Positions 19,363 through 28,261 of a DNA stretch of 64,000 nucleotides are shown here, piece by piece. Under the pieces are notes generated by a model. It saw nothing but the letters and a program-made list of their open reading frames with translations, searched no databases and was not told where the DNA came from. Origin of the DNA: Mesorhizobium sp. NZP2077 (GTDB taxonomy: Bacteria > Pseudomonadota > Alphaproteobacteria > Rhizobiales > Rhizobiaceae). The position numbers were made by a program, and so were the translations under genes. The stretch lies in the NCBI RefSeq assembly GCF_013170805.1, contig NZ_CP051293.1, forward strand, positions 558,001 to 622,000, given 5' to 3'. The stretch's first letter is position 1. The number at the start of each line of letters is the position of its first letter.

Positions 19363-19857
19363 TTAGCTTGCGCATTCGTGTAGCAAGGTTGTGATTTTCG
19401 CATCAAGATTGCGGGCGACAGCAAGGGCCTCCAAACTACCATAAGGGAGCAGACAACTCTCCATTTTGTCATAGGAGACATGCACGCCATCGGGACGTTC
19501 ATCAACAAGGACTGTGACTGGAGCGTAAGATCCAGCATCGGGAACGTGTTTGACCATTTCTTTCATGATGAGTGGATTGCCCACCAAAAACCGCATGCTT
19601 TTAGGAGTGTCGAGCCCAGTTTCGCGGCGCAGAATGGCGCCCAAGTCGAATTCCGTGAAGAGCATGAGACCTGTGCGGCCCAGGCCGTTTTGCACAACGC
19701 GCTCCAAATCCGAGAAGGAATTTGCAGCCCTCGTCGACTTGAAAAATTCGACCATGTCAGGTTGCCCGACCGCTGACTTGAGCGCGGCCACAACGGCGTC
19801 GAATGGTTTGGAACACGTCAGGCTGAAGCGCTCAACCTCGACCTTTGCAATTGTCAT
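19363..19857 (-). CDS. DUF302 domain protein
   Basis: 164 residues. The pattern of an N-terminal beta strand, LERVVQNGLGRTGLMLFTEFDLGAIL, and a C-terminal segment with LVGNPLIMKEMVKHVPDAGSYAPVTVLVDE agrees with DUF302, a small fold of unknown function often fused or adjacent to redox proteins. The ATG at 19857 follows GGAGACAGAA. Codon use appears less GC-rich than in neighbouring genes, which hints at later acquisition. It may be cotranscribed with the hydrolase upstream (68 bases apart). Confidence 0.7.
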   Translation of the reverse strand: MTIAKVEVERFSLTCSKPFDAVVAALKSAVGQPDMVEFFKSTRAANSFSDLERVVQNGLGRTGLMLFTEFDLGAILRRETGLDTPKSMRFLVGNPLIMKEMVKHVPDAGSYAPVTVLVDERPDGVHVSYDKMESCLLPYGSLEALAVARNLDAKITTLLHECAS

Positions 19858-19925
19858 TTCTGTCTCCGCAACAGCTCTCAAGAATAAAAGTGCAACCGAT
19901 CGCGCCGCGATTATGCAAGCACCGA

Positions 19926-20786
19926 TTACGCTTCCAGGAAGGTTCGGGCGTGGCTGACGAACAATTCGGGGTACTGAAACAGCGAGCCGTGGCCTGAATC
20001 GGGATAGAGGACCAACTGGGCGTTGCTTAGGGCCTTGAACATTGCGTAGGCGTTGTCCGCCGGCAGCATGGTGTCGTGGCTGCCGCTGACCACAAGGGCG
20101 GGCTGCTGGATGGCGCGCAGAGTGGCGTGCTCGGGATCAGGAGTGGCGCACCAGGTAATCAGCGCCTTGGCCTGCGGATCGGTCACCGTGCTGCCGTTAT
20201 CGGTATCCCGATCTTCCTTGCGCACCTTCGCCCGCTTCAGAAACGCCAGGCCGGCCGACTGGCTGGCGGACGACTTCGTGAAGAACAGCGGCAGGCGGGG
20301 GTCCGGCGCCTCGGTTTGGGAAAACGCGTCCTGCAGAACCGCCAATAGGTGTTCCTCTCCGCCTTTCGGAGCGGTGCCTACGAGGATGAGCTTGCGGACC
20401 AGCGTTCCCTGCTTGGCGGCGATCTGCTGCGCGACGCAGCCGCCGAGAGAAAAGCCCAGCAGGTCGACTTGGGAGAGGCCGAGCAGATTGATCAAGGCGA
20501 CCGCGTCTCGGGCCATCGCCTCGATATTGTCGGGCGTTTGGCCTGTCGAGCGGCCGACCCCGGCGTTGTCAAAGGCGATCACCGGGCGATCGGCGGCCAG
20601 GACATTCACGACCGCGGGATCCCATGCATCGATGTTGCCCGAAAAATGCTGCAGGAGAACCAGCGGCGTTCCGGACGATGGGCCGAGGCGGCGATAGGCA
20701 AAGCGGATCCCGCTGCCTTCGATGTAACGGGTGGGCGCCGTTTCTAGCGTGGCGTCGTCCTGGCTCGCGGTGTCGAGTTCAGTCAT
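19926..20786 (-). CDS. Alpha/beta-fold hydrolase
   Basis: 286 residues. The oxyanion-strand region LVLLQHFSGNIDAWDP, the nucleophile elbow GFSLGG and the terminal histidine in PDSGHGSLFQYPE mark a cofactor-independent esterase, lactonase or haloperoxidase-like enzyme. The ATG at 20786 follows GGAGGATG; the upstream 47 codons of open frame are not used. Substrate unknown. It lies downstream of a second, secreted hydrolase gene on the same strand. Confidence 0.85.
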   Translation of the reverse strand: MTELDTASQDDATLETAPTRYIEGSGIRFAYRRLGPSSGTPLVLLQHFSGNIDAWDPAVVNVLAADRPVIAFDNAGVGRSTGQTPDNIEAMARDAVALINLLGLSQVDLLGFSLGGCVAQQIAAKQGTLVRKLILVGTAPKGGEEHLLAVLQDAFSQTEAPDPRLPLFFTKSSASQSAGLAFLKRAKVRKEDRDTDNGSTVTDPQAKALITWCATPDPEHATLRAIQQPALVVSGSHDTMLPADNAYAMFKALSNAQLVLYPDSGHGSLFQYPELFVSHARTFLEA

Positions 20787-20923
20787 GTCATCCTCCGGAT
20801 GCTTGGCGTAAAATAAACTGGTGCGGTTTTTTGCCAGGTCTGAGCCGCTCGCGGTCCAAGGCATTGCGTAGTCCGCCGAGCACGCGCGATGCTCCCGGCA
20901 CGAAAGTGCCGGGAGCGGTATCC

Positions 20924-21694
20924 TCACTTCACGAGTGCGGCCTTTTCTATCACCGCGGCGACTTCCTTCGCGTGGACGACGAGGGAGGCGTGGCTGCCGG
21001 CGACCTCGGTCGTCTGGGCCTTCATCCTGTTGGCGAACATCTTCTGGACCTCGGGGGCGATGACCTTGTCCTTCGTGCTGATCACATAGAATGTCGGCTT
21101 ATCGTGCCAAGCTGCCGTATCGACGGGAGCCTCGAATGCGGTGTGGTTCAACGGGAGTTGATGGTTTGCCAGGGATTCGGCGATCTCCGGCGGAAGGTCG
21201 GCCGCGACTGCCGAAGGGAACACTTTGGGATCGATGTAGAGGTCGCCCTTTTCGTCGGGATGAATAGCCACGCCGCCTTCGGTTGCTGGACCGCTCTTGG
21301 CCAGGGTGGCCAGGGATTGTCCTACTTCGGGGGCGAATGCGGAGACATAGACGAGCGCCGAGACCTTCGGATCGTCACCTGCTTGCGTGATCACAACGCC
21401 GCCCCAGGAGTGACCAACGAGAACGGTCTTGCCCTTCTGTTTCGCGAGCGCCTGTTTGGTGGCATCGACGTCCGCTGCGAGGGAGGTGAGCGGGTTTTCG
21501 ACGAGCGTTACGTTGTAGCCCTTCTTCGTGAGGATATCGGCAACCGGCTTCCAACTCGTCTGGTCGACGAAAGCGCCATGGACGAGCACGATATTATGAG
21601 CCGCTCCCTTGGGCAGTTGAGCCGATTGGGCGGGGGCGGAAATTGTTGCTCCGGCCATGAGGACGGTGGCGACGGAAAGTAGAAGATTTCGCAT
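20924..21694 (-). CDS. Exported alpha/beta hydrolase (EstC-like)
   Basis: 256 residues with a Sec signal peptide (MRNLLLSVATVLMAGATISA) and a hydrolase core: NIVLVHGAFVDQTSWKP, nucleophile GHSWGG, and a terminal His in GSHASLVVH. It should act in the periplasm on an ester or lactone. CAGGAG lies ahead of the ATG at 21694. It is divergent from the AraC gene at 21904 and may be its target. Confidence 0.82.
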   Translation of the reverse strand: MRNLLLSVATVLMAGATISAPAQSAQLPKGAAHNIVLVHGAFVDQTSWKPVADILTKKGYNVTLVENPLTSLAADVDATKQALAKQKGKTVLVGHSWGGVVITQAGDDPKVSALVYVSAFAPEVGQSLATLAKSGPATEGGVAIHPDEKGDLYIDPKVFPSAVAADLPPEIAESLANHQLPLNHTAFEAPVDTAAWHDKPTFYVISTKDKVIAPEVQKMFANRMKAQTTEVAGSHASLVVHAKEVAAVIEKAALVK

Positions 21695-21837
21695 TGATTG
21701 CTCCTGTTGAGATGACGGACGACGCGGGTCCGAGGAAGGGCAGGCGTGTCGGCAAAAGTCGCGGTTCTTCCATCTGCCGTTTGAGCTTTGCCGCGTGACT
21801 TGTTGGCTCGACTTGCGATCAGTTAGTACATGGAGCG

Positions 21838-21865
21838 TTCGGACGTTAGGCATCAATCGTCCGAA
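21838..21865. promoter_or_regulatory. Inverted repeat in the divergent hydrolase/AraC promoter region
   Basis: TTCGGACG (21838-21845) and CGTCCGAA (21858-21865) are perfect eight-base arms separated by 12 bases, 39 bases before the AraC start. The geometry suits a dimeric regulator site. Which protein binds is inference. Confidence 0.4.
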
Positions 21866-21903
21866 TATTGTGTCTGACCGTCCGTCGTATTAACATCGGG
21901 AGG

Positions 21904-22866
21904 ATGGATATCCTCGCTGAAGTGCTGGATCGCGTTCGTCTTGGCGGGACCTTGCTGTTCCACTTCGAACTCGGCCATCCCTGGAATCTCGCGTTGCCAA
22001 AGCGCCCCTACGCCCTGTTCCACTATCTCAGCAGCGGCTCGGCTACCCTCGCGCTCGAACAGGGACGAGAGCTCCACATGACCGAGGGCGACTTTGTTGT
22101 CGTCACGCGTGGCGAGCCCCATGTGATCTACTCGGATAGCCGGACGGAGCCGTTACCGATACTCGACATCGATCGACTAGACGGGCGTCTTGGCCTCATT
22201 CGTCATGGAGGCGGCGAGCAGCCGCTTGCGACGATGATCTGCGGTAATTTCACTGTGGCACGGCCTTCGCGCGGTAGCGTTTTGGAATTGCTTCCGCCCC
22301 TGCTTCTCCTGAAGCCGACGGAAGACGGAGGATGGCTCGAGGCGATTCTGCAACGCATGGTGAACGAGGCGGCGTTCGAGCGTCCCGGACAAGGCGTCGC
22401 GCTCTCACGTCTGACTGAAGTGCTCTTCGTCGAGGTTTTGCGAAGCTGGATCAAGTCGCTCGGCCCCGGAGAAGGCGGGTGGCTGGGGGCGATGGCGGAC
22501 CCACACATAGGACCGGCACTTCAGTTGATCCACGAACGGCCGGAGCGGCCCTGGACGCTAGGCGATCTCGGGCAAAGCGTGGGACTTGGTCGTTCGGCGT
22601 TTTCGGCTCGCTTCACCAAGCTTGTTGGCGAGTCCATGTACCGCTATCTGATCGCACGCCGGATGTCGGAGGCCGCGTTTCTGCTCGAAACAAGCGACGA
22701 GGGGATTGCACGGATTGCGACCCGTGTCGGCTACGAGACCCCGGCCGCGTTTTCGAAGCTGTTCCATCGACATCACGGCCTATCGCCTGGCCGCTATCGA
22801 GCAGTTCGCCGGTCTGACGGCTGCCGAAGGCAAGGAGGCGTTCTGGAAGCAGAAGTCGCCGATTGA
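21904..22866 (+). CDS. AraC-family transcriptional regulator with cupin sensor
   Basis: 320 residues. The N-terminus (MDILAEVLDRVRLGGTLLFHFELG) is typical of the AraC subgroup with a cupin_6 sensor; the C-terminal DNA-binding domain has LGDLGQSVGLGRSAFSARF and IARIATRVGYETPAAFSKLFHRHHGLSP. The ATG at 21904 gives the family's normal N-terminus but GGGAGG directly abuts it, so the GTG at 21868 is an alternative. Such regulators often stand divergent to hydrolases or oxidoreductases they induce. Confidence 0.87.
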   Translation: MDILAEVLDRVRLGGTLLFHFELGHPWNLALPKRPYALFHYLSSGSATLALEQGRELHMTEGDFVVVTRGEPHVIYSDSRTEPLPILDIDRLDGRLGLIRHGGGEQPLATMICGNFTVARPSRGSVLELLPPLLLLKPTEDGGWLEAILQRMVNEAAFERPGQGVALSRLTEVLFVEVLRSWIKSLGPGEGGWLGAMADPHIGPALQLIHERPERPWTLGDLGQSVGLGRSAFSARFTKLVGESMYRYLIARRMSEAAFLLETSDEGIARIATRVGYETPAAFSKLFHRHHGLSPGRYRAVRRSDGCRRQGGVLEAEVAD

Positions 22867-22919
22867 CCACGACCAAGCTGGCATCTGCCCGACGACTGTC
22901 AGGTAGATCTGATGTCCCC

Positions 22920-23783
22920 CTACTGCTTCAGCACGGCGAGGAAATCGGGCACGTCCTTGAGTGCTGCCGCACGGGCAGCCGGATTCAGTCCTGTGTGCGC
23001 CACACCGTCGCCATTGGCGGTGTAGGCCAACCCATGCAGTTCGTGCAGTTTCTGCGCCTCATTGTCGAAATCATGATAGGCGCCGGGATAGAGGACGAGC
23101 TTCACGCTGTCGGGGTTGGCGTCCGCCAGCGTTTTGCAAGGCTTGGCCGGAGTCCAGTCATCCGCCTCGCCCATCACAATCAGGAGCGGCACACGGGTCG
23201 CCCAATCGCCTTTTTCGGCCGGGGCCGTGCAACCCGGGTAGAAGGCGACCGCCGCGCGAAAGTCCGGTGAGCCAGCCTTCGGTCTGTCCTTCGGCCGAAC
23301 CGTGTACAGGACAGTCGAGCCGCCGTTCGACCAACCAAGCAAGGCGATGGCGGCAGGCTTCACATAGGGCAGCGTCTGCAAATAGCGGCGGGCGGCGTTG
23401 GCGTCCTCCACCCGCTCGCGATAGGGCTCGACCTCCCGGTCGCCGTTCGTGCATTGCGGGCCCAGTCCGCGCGAGCCGAAACTGTCCGGAAAGATCACGA
23501 CATAGCCGAGCGCGGCCAGGCGTTGGCCCCAATCGGCATGGCGCGGGCTGAGGTCCGCGCCGTTCTTGCTGCTCCACAGGCCGCTGCAACCATGCATGGC
23601 GACGATTGCCGGAAATGGCCCTTGCCCCTGCGGCTTGAACAGCCTTGCGTCCAGCGTCGCCGGCTCGTCCTTGCCGTCAGCCGGAATGCTGACGCTTTCC
23701 GGTGCCTGCTCGGCGGCTATGACGGGCTGGGCCGTCCAAAGGGCAAACAGGCCCGCGAGAACGACAAGATTTTTCGCCTGCAT
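22920..23783 (-). CDS. Exported dienelactone hydrolase-family protein
   Basis: 287 residues with signal peptide (MQAKNLVVLAGLFALWTA...VIAAEQA) and an alpha/beta hydrolase core. FPAIVAMHGCSGLW precedes a nucleophile elbow GWSNGG, and a late Asp and His are visible in GEADDWTP and YPGAYHDF. Dienelactone hydrolases proper use Cys; Ser here suggests an esterase. GGAGGGG precedes the ATG. It converges on the AraC gene with 53 bases between. Confidence 0.82.
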   Translation of the reverse strand: MQAKNLVVLAGLFALWTAQPVIAAEQAPESVSIPADGKDEPATLDARLFKPQGQGPFPAIVAMHGCSGLWSSKNGADLSPRHADWGQRLAALGYVVIFPDSFGSRGLGPQCTNGDREVEPYRERVEDANAARRYLQTLPYVKPAAIALLGWSNGGSTVLYTVRPKDRPKAGSPDFRAAVAFYPGCTAPAEKGDWATRVPLLIVMGEADDWTPAKPCKTLADANPDSVKLVLYPGAYHDFDNEAQKLHELHGLAYTANGDGVAHTGLNPAARAAALKDVPDFLAVLKQ

Positions 23784-23980
23784 CGCTGAAGCCCCTCCCT
23801 GCCGAAAGCCGTTATGCTCACAGTGAGGCGCAGGCCGGCTTCTCGCAAATCACGGTTGCGTGGCGAAAGGGCCGACTAGGTCAAATCGCAAGATCGGTCG
23901 AGCGCGATAGATCCGGAAGGGTCTAGCTGGTGCCGCCACGGAGGAAGAGACGGCGAAAGCGTCCCTTGAAACCGATCATG

Positions 23981-24583
23981 CTAGTTCAGTGCGAGAGTCG
24001 ATTGAAAGTCCTTGGTGTTGTTGCGATTGGGGTATGGCTGGTCCGGCACCGACACACCGAGATGCAGGCAAAGCGGCTCCCACCCATCTCCCAGATTGTG
24101 GACCAGCAGCCGAGCCGGCGGCACTGTCGCAATGACCGCGCCTATATTGGCTTCGTAGACGGCTATGGCATTGGCGCGATCGTGCGGGCGGCCGCCGAAG
24201 ACCTGCCTGGAGATCAAGGCAAGACCCAGCGATTCCTGATCCGTGCTCTGGCTGATGCCTGCAAGGATCGTTTTCTCGAAGCTTTCCCACCAACTTTCGG
24301 GCGAACGGTACGTGAGGACGACCCGCGCGTCCGGATAGAACTCAATCAGATCGCGCCAATAGTGCGCCGATGGCCAGTCGATGCAGGACACGTAGCCGGC
24401 AAACAGTCTATTCCAGTCCGGTGGCGCGCCCTTCGCCAGCGCGCGCCAAAGCCGCTTCTGGTCTTCATTGGCCATGACTTCGAACATGTGATGACAGGGG
24501 CCGAAGCCAAGGATCGTCAGGGCCTCGCGCATCGAATCCGTTCCTGTCCGGCCAAAGCCCGTTCCAATTACCCTTATCGCCAT
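23981..24583 (-). CDS. Sulfotransferase-family protein
   Basis: 200 residues, close in pattern to the sulfotransferase_4 group. The 5'-phosphosulfate-binding loop is GTGFGRTGTDSMREAL (about residues 7-22), and YRSPESWWESF is the segment that usually contributes to PAPS binding. It would transfer a sulfuryl group from PAPS to an unknown acceptor. The ATG at 24583 is the only reasonable start. The gene is isolated: 197 bases before the hydrolase downstream and 286 after the permease upstream, and no sulfate-activation genes adjoin it. Confidence 0.75.
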   Translation of the reverse strand: MAIRVIGTGFGRTGTDSMREALTILGFGPCHHMFEVMANEDQKRLWRALAKGAPPDWNRLFAGYVSCIDWPSAHYWRDLIEFYPDARVVLTYRSPESWWESFEKTILAGISQSTDQESLGLALISRQVFGGRPHDRANAIAVYEANIGAVIATVPPARLLVHNLGDGWEPLCLHLGVSVPDQPYPNRNNTKDFQSTLALN

Positions 24584-24762
24584 TGTCCCCCCAGATTCAG
24601 GCCGCAGCCAGATCAGCCGCTTGCGAACACCATCCGCAGGCGGTTTCCGTCAGGGACGGAAAGGTCCGACGCACTCTTCATCGGCTGTCGTCTGCCTGCG
24701 GCGGGATAACATTAACTGTGAATAATATGCCTGTCTTGGGCATAGTTCGGGTCGACCGGTCC

Positions 24763-24780
24763 CGGGCGCGTATTCGCCCG
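24763..24780 (-). terminator. Hairpin downstream of the amino-acid permease operon
   Basis: CGGGCG-CGTATT-CGCCCG lies about 90 bases past the stop of the last permease gene. There is no T-run. The rest of 24584-24869 shows no gene or clear motif. Confidence 0.35.
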
Positions 24781-24869
24781 TGGTCGTCGGGTCGTTGCCG
24801 GCCCTGCTGTCATTTGCGATATCCGGCGTTACTCGCCGCCGATGGTGCCGAACACAAGATGCCTTCGGC

Positions 24870-25517
24870 TCAGCGCGACGCCGCCTGCTTCTCCAGCGAA
24901 CGGGCGTATTGCGTCAGCGGGAAGCACATGACGAAGAAGATCAGCGCCACCAGCCCGTAGACCTTGAACGGTTCGAAGGTGGCGTTGTTGATGGCGTTGG
25001 AGGTCCGCACCAGCTCCTCGAAGCCGATGATCGAGGTCAGCGCCGTCGACTTGATCAGCTGCACCAGGAAGCCGACCGTCGGCGCTCGGGTGATCGAGAA
25101 CGCTTGCGGCAGGATGATCAGCCTGAGCTCCTGGAGATAGTGCAGGCCGAGGCTGGCGCCGGCATCCCATTGGCCACGCGGCAGCGCGTCGACGCCGGAG
25201 CGCCAGATCTCGGCGAGATAGGCGCTGGCGAAGAAGGTGAGGCCAAGCACCGCCGCCGTCCAGGGCTCGATGCGCAGGCCGAGCATCGGCAGGCCGAAGA
25301 ACATCAGGAAGAGCTGCATCAGCAGCGGCGTTCCCTGGAACAGGGCGATGTAGCCGGAGGCGATGCGCCGGCTCCATTTATTCTTGGAGATCCTGAAAAA
25401 CAGCACCGCCAATCCAACCAGCGCACCGCCGACAAAGGCGGCCAGCGACAACAGCACCGTCCAGCGGGCGGCGAGCAGAAGGTTGCGCACGATGTCCCAG
25501 AAGGTGAATTCGATCAT
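24870..25517 (-). CDS. Polar amino-acid ABC transporter permease (second)
   Basis: 215 residues with about five membrane helices, of the HisM/GlnP type. The EAA region reads EIWRSGVDALPRGQWDAGASLG. Its ATG overlaps the TGA of the preceding permease gene by four bases. It is the last gene of the operon; no ATPase gene follows in the 286 bases before the sulfotransferase gene. Confidence 0.9.
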   Translation of the reverse strand: MIEFTFWDIVRNLLLAARWTVLLSLAAFVGGALVGLAVLFFRISKNKWSRRIASGYIALFQGTPLLMQLFLMFFGLPMLGLRIEPWTAAVLGLTFFASAYLAEIWRSGVDALPRGQWDAGASLGLHYLQELRLIILPQAFSITRAPTVGFLVQLIKSTALTSIIGFEELVRTSNAINNATFEPFKVYGLVALIFFVMCFPLTQYARSLEKQAASR

Positions 25518-26170
25518 GACACGCCAGCTCCGAGCGCGCGGCGCCCGCCGGTGACCAGAAGCCGGCGCAAGGCCATCGACAGAGCGAGGTAGACCAGCGT
25601 CACCACGAAATAGGTCTCGAAGGATCGGAAGGTGCGTGCCTGCAGCATGTCGGCCTCATAGGTCAGCTCGCGCACCGCGATCTGCGAGACCACGGCGGAC
25701 TCCAGCATCATGATGACGATCTGGCTGGTCAGCGCCGGATAGATGATCTTGAGCGCCTGCGGCAGCACGATCTTGATGAACACCTGGCGGGGCCTCAAGC
25801 CCAGCGCCAGGGCGGCTTCCGTCTGCCCGCCCGGCACGGCATCAAGGCCGGCGCCGACGATTTCGATCGTATAGGCTGCCATGTTGAGCGTCATCGCCAG
25901 CATGGCGGCCAGGATCGGGTCGAGCCTTATGCCGAGGCTCGGCAGGCCGAAGAAGATGAAGAACAACTGCACCAGGAATGGCGTGTTGCGCATCACCTCG
26001 ACATAGCAGGCGATGCCCCGCTTGAGCAGCACGGGGCCGTTTCGCCTTCCGGCGGCACCTAGGATGCTGAGCAGCGTGCCGGCCAGCGTGGTGACGGCGA
26101 TCAGCAGGATCGTCGTCACCGCGCCGTGCGCGATGTCGCCCACGGCACCCGGGAGCCAGGCAAAGGCCAC
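25514..26170 (-). CDS. Polar amino-acid ABC transporter permease (first)
   Basis: 218 residues, HisQ/GlnP-type integral membrane permease with EIVGAGLDAVPGGQTEAALALG as its EAA segment. It begins seven bases after the binding-protein gene and pairs with the next gene product. Substrate is unknown; the agmatinase-family gene at the head of the operon points to arginine derivatives or another guanidino compound. Confidence 0.9.
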   Translation of the reverse strand: MAFAWLPGAVGDIAHGAVTTILLIAVTTLAGTLLSILGAAGRRNGPVLLKRGIACYVEVMRNTPFLVQLFFIFFGLPSLGIRLDPILAAMLAMTLNMAAYTIEIVGAGLDAVPGGQTEAALALGLRPRQVFIKIVLPQALKIIYPALTSQIVIMMLESAVVSQIAVRELTYEADMLQARTFRSFETYFVVTLVYLALSMALRRLLVTGGRRALGAGVS

Positions 26171-26176
26171 GGAAAC

Positions 26177-26986
26177 TCAATCCTTGAGGTTGTCAGGGTT
26201 GAGCGGCGTCTTCAGCCAGGCTTTCGAGCTTTCGTCCAGCTTGCCGTCGGCCAGCATCTTGGCGATGGCTTCGTTGACCGCCTTCTTCAGAGCGTCCTCG
26301 TTCTTGTTGAGGCCGATATGCGAGGGCGAGGTCAAAAGCTGGAACTTCTGCTCCGGCTTCAGCGCATCCTGCTTGGCCAGCACCTGGGCGCCGACATCAT
26401 TGCCGACGACCATCAGCTGGGTCTGGCCGGAGATGAAGGCCTGGATGACCGAATTGTAGTTGTCGAAGCGCTTGATGTCGGCCGATGCGGGTGCGGCCTC
26501 GGTGAGCGAGGTGTCCTCGAGCGTGCCGCGGTTGACGGCGATCGACTTGTCGGCAAGATCTTCCTTGCCTTTGACCGTCATCGCCGCCGGTCCGATCACC
26601 GCGATGTAGTAGGGCGCGTAGGCGGCGGCGAAGTCGATGACCTGCTCGCGCTCCTTCGAGTAACCGACGCTCATCAATATGTCGACGCGATGGTCGTTCA
26701 GATAGGGGATGCGGTTCTGGCCGGTGACGGCGACCGGGTTGAGCTTCACCTTGAGCGTGTCGGCGATGTACTGCGCGACATCCATATCGTAGCCCTTGAG
26801 GCTCATATCGGCGCTGGCCGAGGAGAAGGGCGGGAAATCGGCGAAGACGCCGACATTGATGGTGCCGGCCTTGGTGATGTCAGCCAGCGCGTCGGCATTG
26901 GCGGCCTGCGTCGCGAAGCCGAAGCCGGCGGCACCCAGCACCAGGATGGCGGCGATGGATGATTTCAATGTTTTTTGGATTGTCAT
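26177..26986 (-). CDS. Polar amino-acid ABC transporter substrate-binding protein
   Basis: 269 residues with signal peptide (MTIQKTLKSSIAAILVLGAA, cleavage near ANADA) and a family-3 binding-protein domain: INVGVFADFPPFSS, KGYDMDVAQYIADTL and VDILMSVGYSKEREQVIDFA are the recognisable blocks. It is periplasmic and precedes the two permease genes by seven bases. Confidence 0.9.
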   Translation of the reverse strand: MTIQKTLKSSIAAILVLGAAGFGFATQAANADALADITKAGTINVGVFADFPPFSSASADMSLKGYDMDVAQYIADTLKVKLNPVAVTGQNRIPYLNDHRVDILMSVGYSKEREQVIDFAAAYAPYYIAVIGPAAMTVKGKEDLADKSIAVNRGTLEDTSLTEAAPASADIKRFDNYNSVIQAFISGQTQLMVVGNDVGAQVLAKQDALKPEQKFQLLTSPSHIGLNKNEDALKKAVNEAIAKMLADGKLDESSKAWLKTPLNPDNLKD

Positions 26987-27021
26987 TGGTATTCCCCTTC
27001 TGGAAGCTTTTGATTTGTTTG

Positions 27022-27054
27022 AAGCGGCCGCCGGCTCCAGCGCGGTGGCCGCTT
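27022..27054 (-). repeat. Hairpin between the ureohydrolase and binding-protein genes
   Basis: AAGCGGCC (27022-27029) pairs with GGCCGCTT (27047-27054), with further CCG/CGG pairing inside the loop. It lies in the 82-base gap inside the operon and may stabilise the downstream or upstream messenger. Confidence 0.45.
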
Positions 27055-27068
27055 TTACTTTGTGAAAA

Positions 27069-28130
27069 TCAGGCGCCCTTGCTTGTGATAGCCGGGCTGA
27101 ACACCATCAGGCTCAATATCTCGAACAGCACCTGGGCGCCGGCATGCGCCGTGTTGGTGGTGGCGTCATATTGCGGCGCGACCTCGACGACGTCGCCGCC
27201 GACGATGTTGAGGCCCTTGAGGCCGCGCAGCAGTTCGAGCACTTCGCGCGTCGTCAGCCCGCCGACTTCCGGCGTGCCGGTGCCCGGAGCGAAGGCCGGA
27301 TCGACGCTATCGATGTCGAAGGAGACATAGGTCGGGCCGTCACCGACGATCTTGCGCGCCTTCTCGATGATGGCGGGAATGCCCAACCCGGTCACCTCTT
27401 CGGCGTGGACCACGGTCATCCCGGACTCGTAGGTGAACTCCCACAGATATTCGGCCGAGCCGCGAATGCCGATCTGGATGGTGCGGGTGGGGTCGAGCAC
27501 GCCGTCGAGCACCGCGTTGCGGAACGGCCCGCCATGGTGGAACTTGGTCATGTCGAACAGGCCGCTGGTGTCGCAATGGGCGTCGATGTGGATGAGGCCG
27601 ACCGGAGCCTTCTTGCCGACCGCCTTCAGGATCGGATGGCTGATCGAATGGTCACCGCCGACCGACAGCGGAATGACGCCGGCATCGACGATCTGGTTGG
27701 TGCGGCGCTCGATATCCTCATGGCTGATCTCCAGCCGGTAGCGGCTGCGGAACGGCGTGTCGCCGATGTCGGCCACGCGAAGCTCATGCGTCGGGGCGCA
27801 TTCCAGCACGTGATTGTAGGGGCCGATGCGCTCGATGGCGCGCAGCGCCCTCGGCCCAAAGCGGGAACCCGGGCGGTTGGTGACGCCAAGATCCATCGGC
27901 ACGCCGATCATGGCCACCTGCAGATCGCCGAAATCCGGGTTCTCAGCGGCGATTTCACGGTAGGGCGCGGCAAGGAAGGTCGGGATGCCGGAATAGGGCG
28001 CCAGCCTGGTGCCGCTCTTGGAAAAGATCTTGTCGGCGACCTTGCGGAACTTCGGGTCGAACATTTCGCCGCCATGGCTCTCGCCATATTTGCGACGCAA
28101 CGCGTCGAGCTTGCCGCGATCGTAACCCAT
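27069..28130 (-). CDS. Agmatinase-family ureohydrolase
   Basis: 353 residues, longer than classical agmatinase (about 305) because of an N-terminal extension of about 70 residues. The binuclear metal site is complete: His161 (GGDHS), Asp183, His185 and Asp187 (DAHCD), Asp272 and Asp274 (SFDIDSVDP). Enzymes of this family split agmatine, guanidinobutyrate, guanidinopropionate or guanidine to urea and an amine. AGGAGGAACG precedes the ATG at 28130. It leads the amino-acid transporter operon and is divergent from a LysR gene, so transport and hydrolysis of one guanidino compound seems likely. The substrate cannot be told from sequence alone. Confidence 0.85.
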   Translation of the reverse strand: MGYDRGKLDALRRKYGESHGGEMFDPKFRKVADKIFSKSGTRLAPYSGIPTFLAAPYREIAAENPDFGDLQVAMIGVPMDLGVTNRPGSRFGPRALRAIERIGPYNHVLECAPTHELRVADIGDTPFRSRYRLEISHEDIERRTNQIVDAGVIPLSVGGDHSISHPILKAVGKKAPVGLIHIDAHCDTSGLFDMTKFHHGGPFRNAVLDGVLDPTRTIQIGIRGSAEYLWEFTYESGMTVVHAEEVTGLGIPAIIEKARKIVGDGPTYVSFDIDSVDPAFAPGTGTPEVGGLTTREVLELLRGLKGLNIVGGDVVEVAPQYDATTNTAHAGAQVLFEILSLMVFSPAITSKGA

Positions 28131-28261
28131 ATCCGTTCCTCCTGGCTGATACAGTGCGACCGTCGGCGACCTCAAGCGAACTGGCCGGGTCGCTGTCCCG
28201 CGGGCTGCCTGCAAATTTCACGTCTTGATGCTTGTTCCGAGCTGAAGTGTCCGGCAGCCGC

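Noticed and set aside
19926..21694. Two neighbouring hydrolase genes as a tandem duplication
   Set aside because: The proteins differ in signal peptide, nucleophile elbow (GFSLGG and GHSWGG) and surrounding blocks, so they are separate families.
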